The translations under genes and the position numbers were made by a program. From Methanomassiliicoccaceae archaeon UBA404 (GTDB lineage Archaea > Thermoplasmatota > Thermoplasmata > Methanomassiliicoccales > Methanomethylophilaceae): a stretch of DNA of 9,277 nt. This document shows positions 1-5,091 of the stretch, piece by piece (position 1 is the first letter of the stretch; each line of letters begins with the position of its first letter). The stretch is taken from assembly GCA_002498605.1 (NCBI GenBank), contig DAHY01000034.1, positions 2,785 through 12,061 on the forward strand, given 5' to 3'. The notes below the pieces were generated by a model. It did no database searches, was not told the DNA's origin, and saw only the letters and a list, made by a program, of their open reading frames with translations.

Positions 1-716
1 TCTGCAATAAGGGGAGTCTGGGCTGCTTTGTCTGAGTATATTCCGAGTTCGTAGGAGTTGGCGTAATCTCTGTTCACTGCACCGCCGCATCCCATGAGGG
101 GGACGGTGATTCCTTCTTCTACATATTTTGCGGCAATTCTCGGGAACGCGGACATTGTGGTTGTCATCAATGCGGTTCCGGAAACGAACAAAGGATTGAC
201 TTCCTTTGTCTTTGCAACAACATCGTCAACGGCAACGTCCTTACCCATATCGATAACTTCGTATCCCGCTGCACGGGTCATTATGACTGCAATGTTCTTT
301 CCGATGTCGTGCACGTCACCTTCCGCGGTGTGCATAATTACATCGGCTTTCATCTTCATCTTACCGCCTTCAAGCTGTTTTTCGGCCAAGGCGATACCTA
401 CTTCCATAACCTTTGCGGCCATCATGATTTCGGGAAGGTAATAAACGTGTTCAGCGTAAAGCTTTGAAACGATTTCCATTCCTGCAACCAAACCTTCATT
501 GATGACGCTAAGGGGGTCTCTGTCTTTGAGAGCCTCTTTGACGGTAGGCATAATTGTCTTCAATCTCATGAAGAGGACATCTTCGGCTACTGTTCTGAGA
601 ACAGGATCTTTGGGGAGTAAACTTTTAGCCATTTCCTCAGGGGTAGCTTCGACCTGAAGATCGATATCGTACCTCTTGAGTATCATGCTGTAGTCCACAT
701 CTTTGCTACTTAGCAT
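1..716 (-). CDS. mtaC: Methanol corrinoid protein MtaC, copy 1 (3' end outside window)
   Basis: Corrinoid protein of the methanol:coenzyme M methyltransferase system; it carries the methyl group from MtaB to MtaA in the cytoplasm. I translated the frame by hand from the ATG at 716: it stays open for 238 codons to the window edge. It aligns without gaps to the complete MtaC at 3847-4632 with 36 differences (about 85% identity), so only about 23 C-terminal residues are missing. The helical cap domain (about residues 20-115) is followed by the B12-binding Rossmann domain with E-G-D-V-H-D-I-G (cobalt-ligand His136), S-G-T-A-L and M-G-C-G-G. The start is supported by GGAGGA eight bases upstream and by the shared MLSSK N-terminus. 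An mtaB partner would be expected just left of the window. Differences from copy 2 are scattered and mostly conservative, so this is a diverged functional paralog rather than a decaying copy. Confidence 0.95.
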   Translation of the reverse strand, partial: MLSSKDVDYSMILKRYDIDLQVEATPEEMAKSLLPKDPVLRTVAEDVLFMRLKTIMPTVKEALKDRDPLSVINEGLVAGMEIVSKLYAEHVYYLPEIMMAAKVMEVGIALAEKQLEGGKMKMKADVIMHTAEGDVHDIGKNIAVIMTRAAGYEVIDMGKDVAVDDVVAKTKEVNPLFVSGTALMTTTMSAFPRIAAKYVEEGITVPLMGCGGAVNRDYANSYELGIYSDKAAQTPLIA

Positions 717-724
717 TTTCTCTT

Positions 725-730
725 TCCTCC
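725..730 (-). promoter_or_regulatory. Ribosome binding site of mtaC copy 1
   Basis: GGAGGA on the minus strand, eight bases before the ATG at 716. The same arrangement at the second mtaC confirms the start choice for both genes. Confidence 0.8.
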
Positions 731-731
731 T

Positions 732-743
732 GGGCATAAGCCC
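732..743 (-). promoter_or_regulatory. Small leader hairpin before mtaC copy 1
   Basis: The minus strand reads GGGC-TTAT-GCCC: a 4-bp GC stem with a 4-base loop, ending one base before the ribosome binding site. An equivalent hairpin (GGGC-TAAG-GCCC) sits at the same place before mtaC copy 2. If the TATTAATA box is the TATA element, transcription would begin at or next to this hairpin, so it could cap the mRNA 5' end. That role is inference. Confidence 0.5.
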
Positions 744-765
744 TAGGTCGCAATATTACTACTAT

Positions 766-773
766 TATTAATA
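766..773 (-). promoter_or_regulatory. Putative TATA box of mtaC copy 1
   Basis: TATTAATA lies 50-57 bases upstream of the mtaC1 ATG. The identical octamer lies 51-58 bases upstream of the mtaC2 ATG. A start site about 25 bases downstream would fall near 743. The octamer is symmetric, so direction is assigned from the neighbouring gene. Confidence 0.5.
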
Positions 774-778
774 CTTAC

Positions 779-797
779 GATGGATAAATATTCCATC
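779..797. promoter_or_regulatory. Inverted-repeat operator candidate upstream of mtaC copy 1
   Basis: GATGGA-N7-TCCATC: perfect 6-bp half sites 7 bases apart, centred about 72 bases before the ATG and five bases upstream of the TATTAATA box. The same half sites with the same spacing occur upstream of mtaC copy 2. This suggests a binding site for a dimeric regulator of methanol genes; the regulator itself is not in the window. Confidence 0.5.
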
Positions 798-943
798 CAC
801 AGCAGATTTTCATATTTTTTGACTAAAAACGGAAATAGTACTTAAACAGACGAAATATGTAACGATGTTATTAAGTATGACGGCTGGGGCAAAATTTTCT
901 GTTTTTCCGTTCGGAGAGGCAATACGAGGTTATTTCTTATTAC

Positions 944-955
944 TTAAATATATAA
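944..955. promoter_or_regulatory. Strong TATA-like sequence with no clear gene
   Basis: TTAAATATATAA, a good archaeal TATA-like match, inside the 588-base intergenic region. Read on the minus strand it could start a leader of about 200 bases for mtaC copy 1, beginning near 925 at a moderately GC-rich patch (about 876-925). Read on the plus strand it has no evident product. AT-rich background makes chance occurrence likely. Confidence 0.25.
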
Positions 956-1041
956 CTATCTGTTCAAAAATGTTGAAAAATATTCAGTAAATAAATCATC
1001 TAAATAAAATTTATAACTTCTGTAAGAATATGAATGTCAAT

Positions 1042-1051
1042 TTTAAATATA
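1042..1051 (+). promoter_or_regulatory. Putative TATA box of the GC-rich intergenic element
   Basis: TTTAAATATA about 25 bases upstream of a compact GC-rich island. A start site near 1070-1075 would place the whole island in one short transcript. Confidence 0.35.
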
Positions 1052-1066
1052 CCTAGTCATATGTAG

Positions 1067-1176
1067 ACACAGAAGTTGTGTACGGCCGCGGTCGGGTATC
1101 CGGTCTAGGTCCCCGCAGAGAGCTAGGGGGACGGATGCGTTTTCACACCTTCTCGACCTTACGGTCATCACTTTTT
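1067..1176 (+). ncRNA. Candidate structured small RNA (GC island)
   Basis: Bases 1081-1140 are about 68% G+C (41 of 60), inside otherwise strongly AT-rich intergenic DNA. Possible helices read by eye: ACACA (1067-1071) with TGTGT (1077-1081); ATCC (1098-1101) with GGAT (1133-1136), stacked on GTCCCC (1109-1114) with GGGGAC (1127-1132) across a 7-base bulge; and a small hairpin GACC-TTAC-GGTC (1155-1166) followed by TTTTT (1172-1176), which resembles a terminator. A TATA-like box sits about 25 bases upstream. I found no convincing coding frame and no tRNA, 5S rRNA or riboswitch signature that I recognise. Strand is inferred from the TATA box and T run; the family is unknown. Confidence 0.35.
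1153..1165 (+). repeat. Direct repeat, copy A (13 bp)
   Basis: TCGACCTTACGGT, identical to 1283-1295, exactly 130 bases apart. This copy forms part of the small hairpin at the end of the GC-rich island. Confidence 0.6.
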
Positions 1177-1261
1177 CTCGGAATTTTAACTGTGTCGCAT
1201 TTTTAACTGATTTACTTTGAAAAATCGTATGCAATTATATCGCCGAGGCTCTGACTATACG

Positions 1262-1275
1262 GCGTTAGTAAACGC
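1262..1275. promoter_or_regulatory. Palindromic operator candidate upstream of the GTPase gene
   Basis: GCGTT-AGTA-AACGC, a perfect 5-bp inverted repeat directly abutting the ATAAATAT box. The position overlaps the expected BRE/TATA region, where a bound repressor would block transcription factor B or TBP. A metal-responsive regulator would suit the operon, but this is inference. Confidence 0.35.
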
Positions 1276-1283
1276 ATAAATAT
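1276..1283 (+). promoter_or_regulatory. Putative TATA box of the GTPase/His-rich operon
   Basis: ATAAATAT is centred about 25 bases before the ATG at 1305. That is the normal TATA-to-start-site distance in archaea, so the mRNA would begin at or next to the start codon. No Shine-Dalgarno sequence is visible before this ATG, consistent with a leaderless transcript. Confidence 0.5.
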
Positions 1284-1295
1284 CGACCTTACGGT
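1283..1295 (+). repeat. Direct repeat, copy B (13 bp), between TATA box and start codon
   Basis: Second copy of TCGACCTTACGGT. Its end overlaps a perfect 10-bp palindrome ACGGTACCGT (1291-1300), which stops four bases before the ATG. Placement between TATA box and start makes it a candidate operator. Confidence 0.55.
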
Positions 1296-1304
1296 ACCGT
1301 TATC

Positions 1305-1892
1305 ATGTATGTTTATATTCTGGGCGGCTTCCTCGGCAGCGGAAAAACCAGCCTGATGCTGAACTTAACGTCAATGTATATCGACAGAGGTCAAAAAGTT
1401 GCCCTGCTTGTCAATGAATCGGGAGACGTAGGCGTTGACGGAGCCACAATGAAAAGAGAAGGATACGATGCAATCGAAATGCCTAACGGATGCATATGCT
1501 GTACACTGGCCAGCTCCCTCCAGGAAGGTCTCAGAAGTATTGCCAGAGACCTGAAACCGGATGTAATTTTGATAGAACCCACAGGTTTGGCATTGCCCCA
1601 CAGGGTGAAAGATCTGGTTCGCATTGCAATGATAGACGAGGAGGAAACCATACTCATCGGAGTTGTCGATGCTCAAAGATTTGACAAACTCATATCCAAG
1701 AAATCGGAATTTTTCGACAGACAAATGCAGGGATGCAACTTTATTCTGATTAACAAATCAGATACTGTAAGCTCCGAGAAACTGGCGGAAATCCGGAATT
1801 GGATGTCTTCCGAATATCCCGATAAACCGATACACTCGGTATCCGTAAAAGAGGGAAGTAACATGGATGAAGTTCACGAGTTGATGAAATGA
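1305..1892 (+). CDS. Short CobW/G3E-family P-loop GTPase (metallochaperone type)
   Basis: 195-residue protein of the G3E GTPase family (CobW, HypB, UreG, metal-trafficking GTPases). Visible motifs: Walker A G-G-F-L-G-S-G-K-T at residues 7-15, the family's Cys motif N-G-C-I-C-C at 61-66 (a metal site in CobW-type proteins), E-P-T-G at 91-94, and the guanine-specificity motif N-K-S-D at 150-153. Usual CobW/COG0523 proteins are 300-400 residues with a CobW_C domain; here the chain stops after the G domain. The stop overlaps the next start as ATGA, so the two genes are translationally coupled and the partner may supply the missing C-terminal function. The start at 1305 is chosen because the P-loop follows at once and a TATA box lies at the leaderless distance. 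Likely role is GTP-driven delivery of a metal; zinc, cobalt and nickel are all possible. Proximity to methanol methyltransferase genes favours zinc or cobalt, by inference only. Confidence 0.88.
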   Translation: MYVYILGGFLGSGKTSLMLNLTSMYIDRGQKVALLVNESGDVGVDGATMKREGYDAIEMPNGCICCTLASSLQEGLRSIARDLKPDVILIEPTGLALPHRVKDLVRIAMIDEEETILIGVVDAQRFDKLISKKSEFFDRQMQGCNFILINKSDTVSSEKLAEIRNWMSSEYPDKPIHSVSVKEGSNMDEVHELMK

Positions 1893-2368
1893 CGGATAAA
1901 AATACTACTGATTTTAATGAAAACTCCATGGATTACGCCGGTGGCGTTGCCGTCGGAGTCACAGGTTACATTACAAACTTTAACGCAGACGCGCAGGCGA
2001 GAATATCCGGCGCTCTGATGGAAATCGGCAAATGGATCGATGAAGAGTCGGGAGCATTTCTGGGTCACGTAAAATGCGGGATTTACCTGGAAAACGGAGA
2101 CGGCGTCACATTGAATCTCACCAATCTCGAAAACGGCGTTGAAGTCCACGGAATTCTGGAACCCGCCGAAAAAGTAGGATTCAGCATTCTGTGCGCTGTA
2201 CTCGACGTCGACAAACACGAGTTGGAACATATGCTGTTGCATGCTTTGGAAGATACCTTTTTGGATATCGAACTGACCAAAGGCAGTCACAGCCACAAAC
2301 ATGATGATCATTGCGGTTGCGGCGACAACTGCAAATGCGGCAATCACCACGAACACCATCATCACTGA
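1889..2368 (+). CDS. Unrecognised protein with His/Cys-rich metal-binding C-terminal tail
   Basis: 159-residue soluble protein; I do not recognise its main domain (about residues 15-130, which looks mixed alpha/beta). The tail from 134 to the end has ten histidines and a Cys cluster at 142, 144, 148 and 150 (C-x-C-x3-C-x-C), and ends in H-H-E-H-H-H-H. Such tails store or hand over transition metals in HypB- and UreE-type accessory proteins. Further possible ligands are H60, C63, C102, H110, H114 and H118. The start overlaps the GTPase stop by four bases (ATGA), so the proteins should be made together. I infer a metal-carrying partner of the GTPase, standing in for the usual CobW C-terminal domain. 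There is no signal peptide or membrane segment, so it should be cytoplasmic. The gene ends 80 bases from the convergent mtaB end, with a shared terminator between them. Confidence 0.85.
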   Translation: MTDKNTTDFNENSMDYAGGVAVGVTGYITNFNADAQARISGALMEIGKWIDEESGAFLGHVKCGIYLENGDGVTLNLTNLENGVEVHGILEPAEKVGFSILCAVLDVDKHELEHMLLHALEDTFLDIELTKGSHSHKHDDHCGCGDNCKCGNHHEHHHH

Positions 2369-2408
2369 ACGTATTCGGCTTTTACAAAATTTTTATAAAA
2401 AATATTTA

Positions 2409-2425
2409 GGTCCCCGAAGGGGACC
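2409..2425. terminator. Bidirectional terminator hairpin between convergent operons
   Basis: GGTCCCC-GAA-GGGGACC: a perfect 7-bp GC-rich stem with a 3-base loop. On the minus strand it is followed by a T-rich run (T6 at 2402-2397), suiting the end of mtaC2-mtaB. On the plus strand it is followed by GTTTTATTTC, suiting the end of the GTPase operon. Confidence 0.75.
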
Positions 2426-2447
2426 AAGATGTTTTATTTCGCTTTGC

Positions 2448-3845
2448 TCAGAATCCGTAGTTCTTCGGGTGGAACATCGGGACATCCTTGTACTTTTCAA
2501 GGCACTGCTCAACAAAGGCATCTTCGTTGTCCGGAAGAGCTTCAAACTTCTTGATGCAGTCTTCCAACACATCGAGCTGCTTCTTCGTAAGCGGCAACTC
2601 CTTGGACTTGTATCCCTCAAGGATTATGTTGGCGGCAGTTTCACCGGCGGCCTTCGCACGGAGATAGAGGTCGTTACCGTTGTCGGTAATAGCCTTACCT
2701 ATTTCGTACGCGTGGTCGTAGGAAAGGATGTATGCTTCGGGTCCTCTGATTCTGTCAGCGTACATGTACAGGTCCCTGAGAACCTTGTCCTGCTTTAACT
2801 GAATCGAGGTGTTCATCAGCATTACTTCGTTTCCGAGAGTTGCGAGCCAGCACTGTACCGAGGATCCTCCGAATTCAGGGTGGTATTCCACAGATTCGTT
2901 AGACCAAAGATCACAGGTGGATGCCATCAGGTTGCTCTGGATATCACAGTGTGCACAATGACACTGCTTTCCTTCCTGGGCCGTGGGGTTTCCTCCGATG
3001 GCCTTACAGATAGGTCCTTCGTAACCGCAGTCCTTGTCAGGTCCGACAGCACCGCATTCCCAAGCAACCACTGTCCTTGCGGAAGCGATTGCCCTGGTGA
3101 TTGCAGAGAAGGTTCTCTGAACATCGTTGTCCAGGAAACCGCCGGCCATGAACATGGATGTGTTGGCACCGGAACAGTTGGTATCTCCTCCGGGAATGAC
3201 ATTGTTCTTTTTGCATATGTCCACGAATTGCGGCCATATGTATGTCATATCCAAGGATCCCAAATATCCTACACCGAAAAGGAAAGCAACTATGTCACCG
3301 TTGGTGATGGCGTAGTCGGCCAATTCTTTTCCACCCATTGATTCTACGGAGAACACATCTGCACCGTTCTCACAGGCAATCTCGGCAGACTCGAAAAGCA
3401 TTTCAGGTCCGCCGTTGACTTTGTCCATTCCCACGCGCATTCCGTGATCGGTATCACGCTTATCGGGGATGGTGTGTCTTACGGCTGTGTTGATTCCGTA
3501 TTCCTCATGGTATTTCTCTGTGATTTCTTTCTGTCCTTCAACAACAGGTGCGGAAATCCTTGATTCGCTCATCTGCGAAATCCATTCGGTTTCCAGCTGA
3601 AGGTCGGGAAGTCCGATCGATACCGCTCTGTCAAGACAGTCTTTGCTGATGTAATCAACATACTCTCTTCTGAGGGTCTCGGGCGATTTTTCCGTACCGG
3701 GCCGGGGTGCGTAGTTAATTTCGGTTATGACTTTACCGGCACCGACCTGTATTCCGAATCCGTACGACAAGGGATTCTTGGCACGTCCGAAAATCAGTTC
3801 GTCTGCACTGCCGTAAGCCATTTTTGTAAATCTTTTTACCGCCAT
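2448..3845 (-). CDS. mtaB: Methanol:corrinoid methyltransferase MtaB
   Basis: Zinc-dependent MT1 enzyme: it activates methanol on Zn(II) and methylates Co(I) of MtaC. Residues matching the zinc ligands of Methanosarcina barkeri MtaB are present at the right spacing: Glu168 in V-E-S-M-G-G-K-E, Cys224 in D-T-N-C, and Cys273 in D-K-D-C-G-Y-E. Other family hallmarks are the A-P-R-P segment near residue 49, C-D-x-W-S-N-E-S-V-E-Y-H, and the C-terminal N-Y-G-F. The ATG at 3845 (465 residues, starting M-A-V-K-R-F) is preferred over the upstream in-frame GTG at 3854: it matches the known M-A-A-K-R-Y N-terminus, has GGGGTGA at good spacing, and follows the mtaC stop by one base. That tight spacing implies translational coupling and matched amounts of MtaB and MtaC. 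Length is normal for the family and nothing looks broken. Confidence 0.96.
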   Translation of the reverse strand: MAVKRFTKMAYGSADELIFGRAKNPLSYGFGIQVGAGKVITEINYAPRPGTEKSPETLRREYVDYISKDCLDRAVSIGLPDLQLETEWISQMSESRISAPVVEGQKEITEKYHEEYGINTAVRHTIPDKRDTDHGMRVGMDKVNGGPEMLFESAEIACENGADVFSVESMGGKELADYAITNGDIVAFLFGVGYLGSLDMTYIWPQFVDICKKNNVIPGGDTNCSGANTSMFMAGGFLDNDVQRTFSAITRAIASARTVVAWECGAVGPDKDCGYEGPICKAIGGNPTAQEGKQCHCAHCDIQSNLMASTCDLWSNESVEYHPEFGGSSVQCWLATLGNEVMLMNTSIQLKQDKVLRDLYMYADRIRGPEAYILSYDHAYEIGKAITDNGNDLYLRAKAAGETAANIILEGYKSKELPLTKKQLDVLEDCIKKFEALPDNEDAFVEQCLEKYKDVPMFHPKNYGF

Positions 3846-3846
3846 T

Positions 3847-4632
3847 TCACTCACCCCTCACAATAACATCCCATTCTTCCCTTACTCTCTTCCAATCATA
3901 TCCGGCCAGCAGTTTTTCTGCAATAAGCGGAGTCTGTGCCGCCTTGTCCGAATAAATTCCCAGATCGTAAGAGTTGGAATACTCTCTGTTCACTGCACCG
4001 CCGCAGCCCATGAAAGGAACGTTGAGTTTCTTCTCTACGTATTTCGCGGCGATTCTCGGGAAAGCTGACATTGTGGTTGTCATCAATGCGGTACCCGATA
4101 CGAAAAGCGGCTTTACCTCCACCGTTTTGGCTACAACATCATCGACAGGCACGTCTTTGCCCATGTCGAATACTTCGTAACCCGCAGCGCGCGTCATTAT
4201 GACCGCGATGTTCTTTCCGATGTCGTGCACGTCACCTTCCGCAGTGTGCATGATCACATTGGCCTTGGTCTTCCTCTTTCCGCCCTCAAGCTGTTTCTCA
4301 GCCAAAGATATGCCCATTTCCATGGTTTTTGCCGCCATCATGATTTCAGGCAGGTAATACACGTGCTGAGCATACAATTTCGAAACTATCTCCATACCTG
4401 CTACGAGACCTTCGTTGATAACCGACAAGGGATCTTTCGATTTCAAAGCCTCCGTAACGGACGGAATTATTGTCTTCAGTCTCATGTACAGAACTTCTTC
4501 CGCGACCTTTCTAAAAACAGGGTCTTTCGGCAGCAAATTCTTGGCCATATCCTCGGGTGTCGCCTCTACTTCAAGTTCGACGTCATACCGTTTCAGGATT
4601 TTGCTGAAGTCTACTCCTTTACTACTTAGCAT
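3847..4632 (-). CDS. mtaC: Methanol corrinoid protein MtaC, copy 2
   Basis: Complete 261-residue corrinoid protein that forms a complex with MtaB and holds a 5-hydroxybenzimidazolyl-type cobamide in the family. Order of parts: N-terminal helical cap (about 20-115), then the B12-binding Rossmann domain with D134-x-H136-x-x-G139 (His136 is the lower cobalt ligand and has the same number as in Methanosarcina barkeri MtaC), S179-G-T-A-L and G-C-G-G at 209-212. The start has GGAGGA nine bases upstream and a conserved M-L-S-S-K N-terminus shared with copy 1. It is the first gene of a two-gene operon with mtaB one base downstream. Its promoter region mirrors that of copy 1 (inverted repeat, TATTAATA, leader hairpin), pointing to duplication of a whole promoter-gene unit or strong selection on shared control. 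Confidence 0.96.
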   Translation of the reverse strand: MLSSKGVDFSKILKRYDVELEVEATPEDMAKNLLPKDPVFRKVAEEVLYMRLKTIIPSVTEALKSKDPLSVINEGLVAGMEIVSKLYAQHVYYLPEIMMAAKTMEMGISLAEKQLEGGKRKTKANVIMHTAEGDVHDIGKNIAVIMTRAAGYEVFDMGKDVPVDDVVAKTVEVKPLFVSGTALMTTTMSAFPRIAAKYVEKKLNVPFMGCGGAVNREYSNSYDLGIYSDKAAQTPLIAEKLLAGYDWKRVREEWDVIVRGE

Positions 4633-4641
4633 ATTTTTTTC

Positions 4642-4647
4642 TCCTCC
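4642..4647 (-). promoter_or_regulatory. Ribosome binding site of mtaC copy 2
   Basis: GGAGGA on the minus strand, nine bases before the ATG at 4632, directly following the leader hairpin. Confidence 0.8.
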
Positions 4648-4661
4648 CGGGCCTTAGCCCG
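4648..4661 (-). promoter_or_regulatory. Small leader hairpin before mtaC copy 2
   Basis: Minus strand CGGGC-TAAG-GCCCG: a perfect 5-bp stem with a 4-base loop, touching the ribosome binding site. It matches in position and stem sequence the hairpin before mtaC copy 1, while the loop differs. It may stabilise the mRNA 5' end or tune ribosome access. Confidence 0.5.
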
Positions 4662-4682
4662 ATAAAACTATCAATTTGTGTC

Positions 4683-4690
4683 TATTAATA
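4683..4690 (-). promoter_or_regulatory. Putative TATA box of mtaC copy 2
   Basis: TATTAATA, 51-58 bases upstream of the ATG, the same octamer and nearly the same distance as at mtaC copy 1. A start site about 25 bases downstream would lie near 4660, at the edge of the leader hairpin. Confidence 0.5.
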
Positions 4691-4701
4691 GTAGGCAGAA
4701 G

Positions 4702-4720
4702 GATGGATGCTATGTCCATA
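4702..4720. promoter_or_regulatory. Inverted-repeat operator candidate upstream of mtaC copy 2
   Basis: GATGGA-N7-TCCATA, matching the site before mtaC copy 1 (GATGGA-N7-TCCATC) in half sites and in the 7-base spacer length, though the spacer sequence differs. It is centred about 79 bases before the ATG and 11 bases upstream of the TATTAATA box. Confidence 0.5.
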
Positions 4721-5079
4721 AAATAGCAATTTTTTTGGGAAAAATTTCTGTGATCAGAATAAAATTATAGGTTCCCGGCTTTCATGATAATATTATAATA
4801 ATTCACATAGCCAGTATCATAATTTTATAACATATTATATCACTCGGCACTGATATTTTACGATTCCTGAATTGAAACAATATAAAAAATTTAATTTTAA
4901 GATTTGCATTTAAATTTTATAATAATGTATTTAATTATTTTTATATTTGTATCCAATTAAATAATTATAAAAATGCGTAAAAAAATCAAATTTTCAACAT
5001 TGAACAGCCAAAAAACTCACTATTTTGAACCTGTTCGACAGAATATATTATCAACGTTAAACACATTGATTGTCATACC
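4721..5079. other. AT-rich divergent intergenic region between mtaC2 and ramA
   Basis: About 360 bases without a gene, very AT-rich. It must hold the ramA promoter, but several TATA-like stretches compete and I cannot choose one. Symmetric elements: TTCTG-TGAT-CAGAA (4746-4759), and TATTTAATT (4928-4936) facing AATTAAATA (4955-4963), a 9-bp inverted repeat with an 18-base spacer. In such AT-rich DNA these may be chance. Short frames crossing the region, such as 4973-5155, look non-coding. Confidence 0.5.
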
Positions 5080-5083
5080 GGAG
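5080..5083 (+). promoter_or_regulatory. Ribosome binding site deciding the ramA start
   Basis: GGAG lies two bases before the ATG at 5086 but eight bases before the ATG at 5092. The other strong sites in the window use eight to nine bases, which favours 5092. Confidence 0.55.
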
Positions 5084-5091
5084 AAATGTCT

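Noticed and set aside
94..441. Plus-strand frame of 115 codons, with a similar one at 3974-4180
   Set aside because: Both are antisense to the same part of the two mtaC genes, so their similarity only reflects the mtaC duplication.
865..990. Short plus-strand frame of 41 codons (MLLSMTAGAKF... ending NIQ)
   Set aside because: No ribosome site, no recognisable similarity, and it runs across a strong TATA-like sequence in intergenic DNA. Chance is more likely; a search for conserved small proteins would decide.
1051..1180. tRNA (including tRNA-Pyl) or 5S rRNA in the GC island
   Set aside because: No 7-bp acceptor stem, no T-loop consensus in the right place and no anticodon arm can be drawn. 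The 5S rRNA conserved segments are absent.
1043..1234. Minus-strand frame of 63 codons across the GC island
   Set aside because: Composition is unlike the neighbouring proteins and there is no ribosome site. The GC island explains the open frame better as a structured RNA or regulatory stretch.
2301..2798. Plus-strand frame of 165 codons
   Set aside because: It overlaps the His-rich gene tail in another frame, runs through the terminator hairpin and then lies antisense to mtaB.
3846..3854. Upstream GTG start for mtaB at 3854
   Set aside because: The ATG at 3845 has better ribosome-site spacing and gives the conserved M-A-x-K-R N-terminus. GTG at 3854 would overlap mtaC by eight bases.
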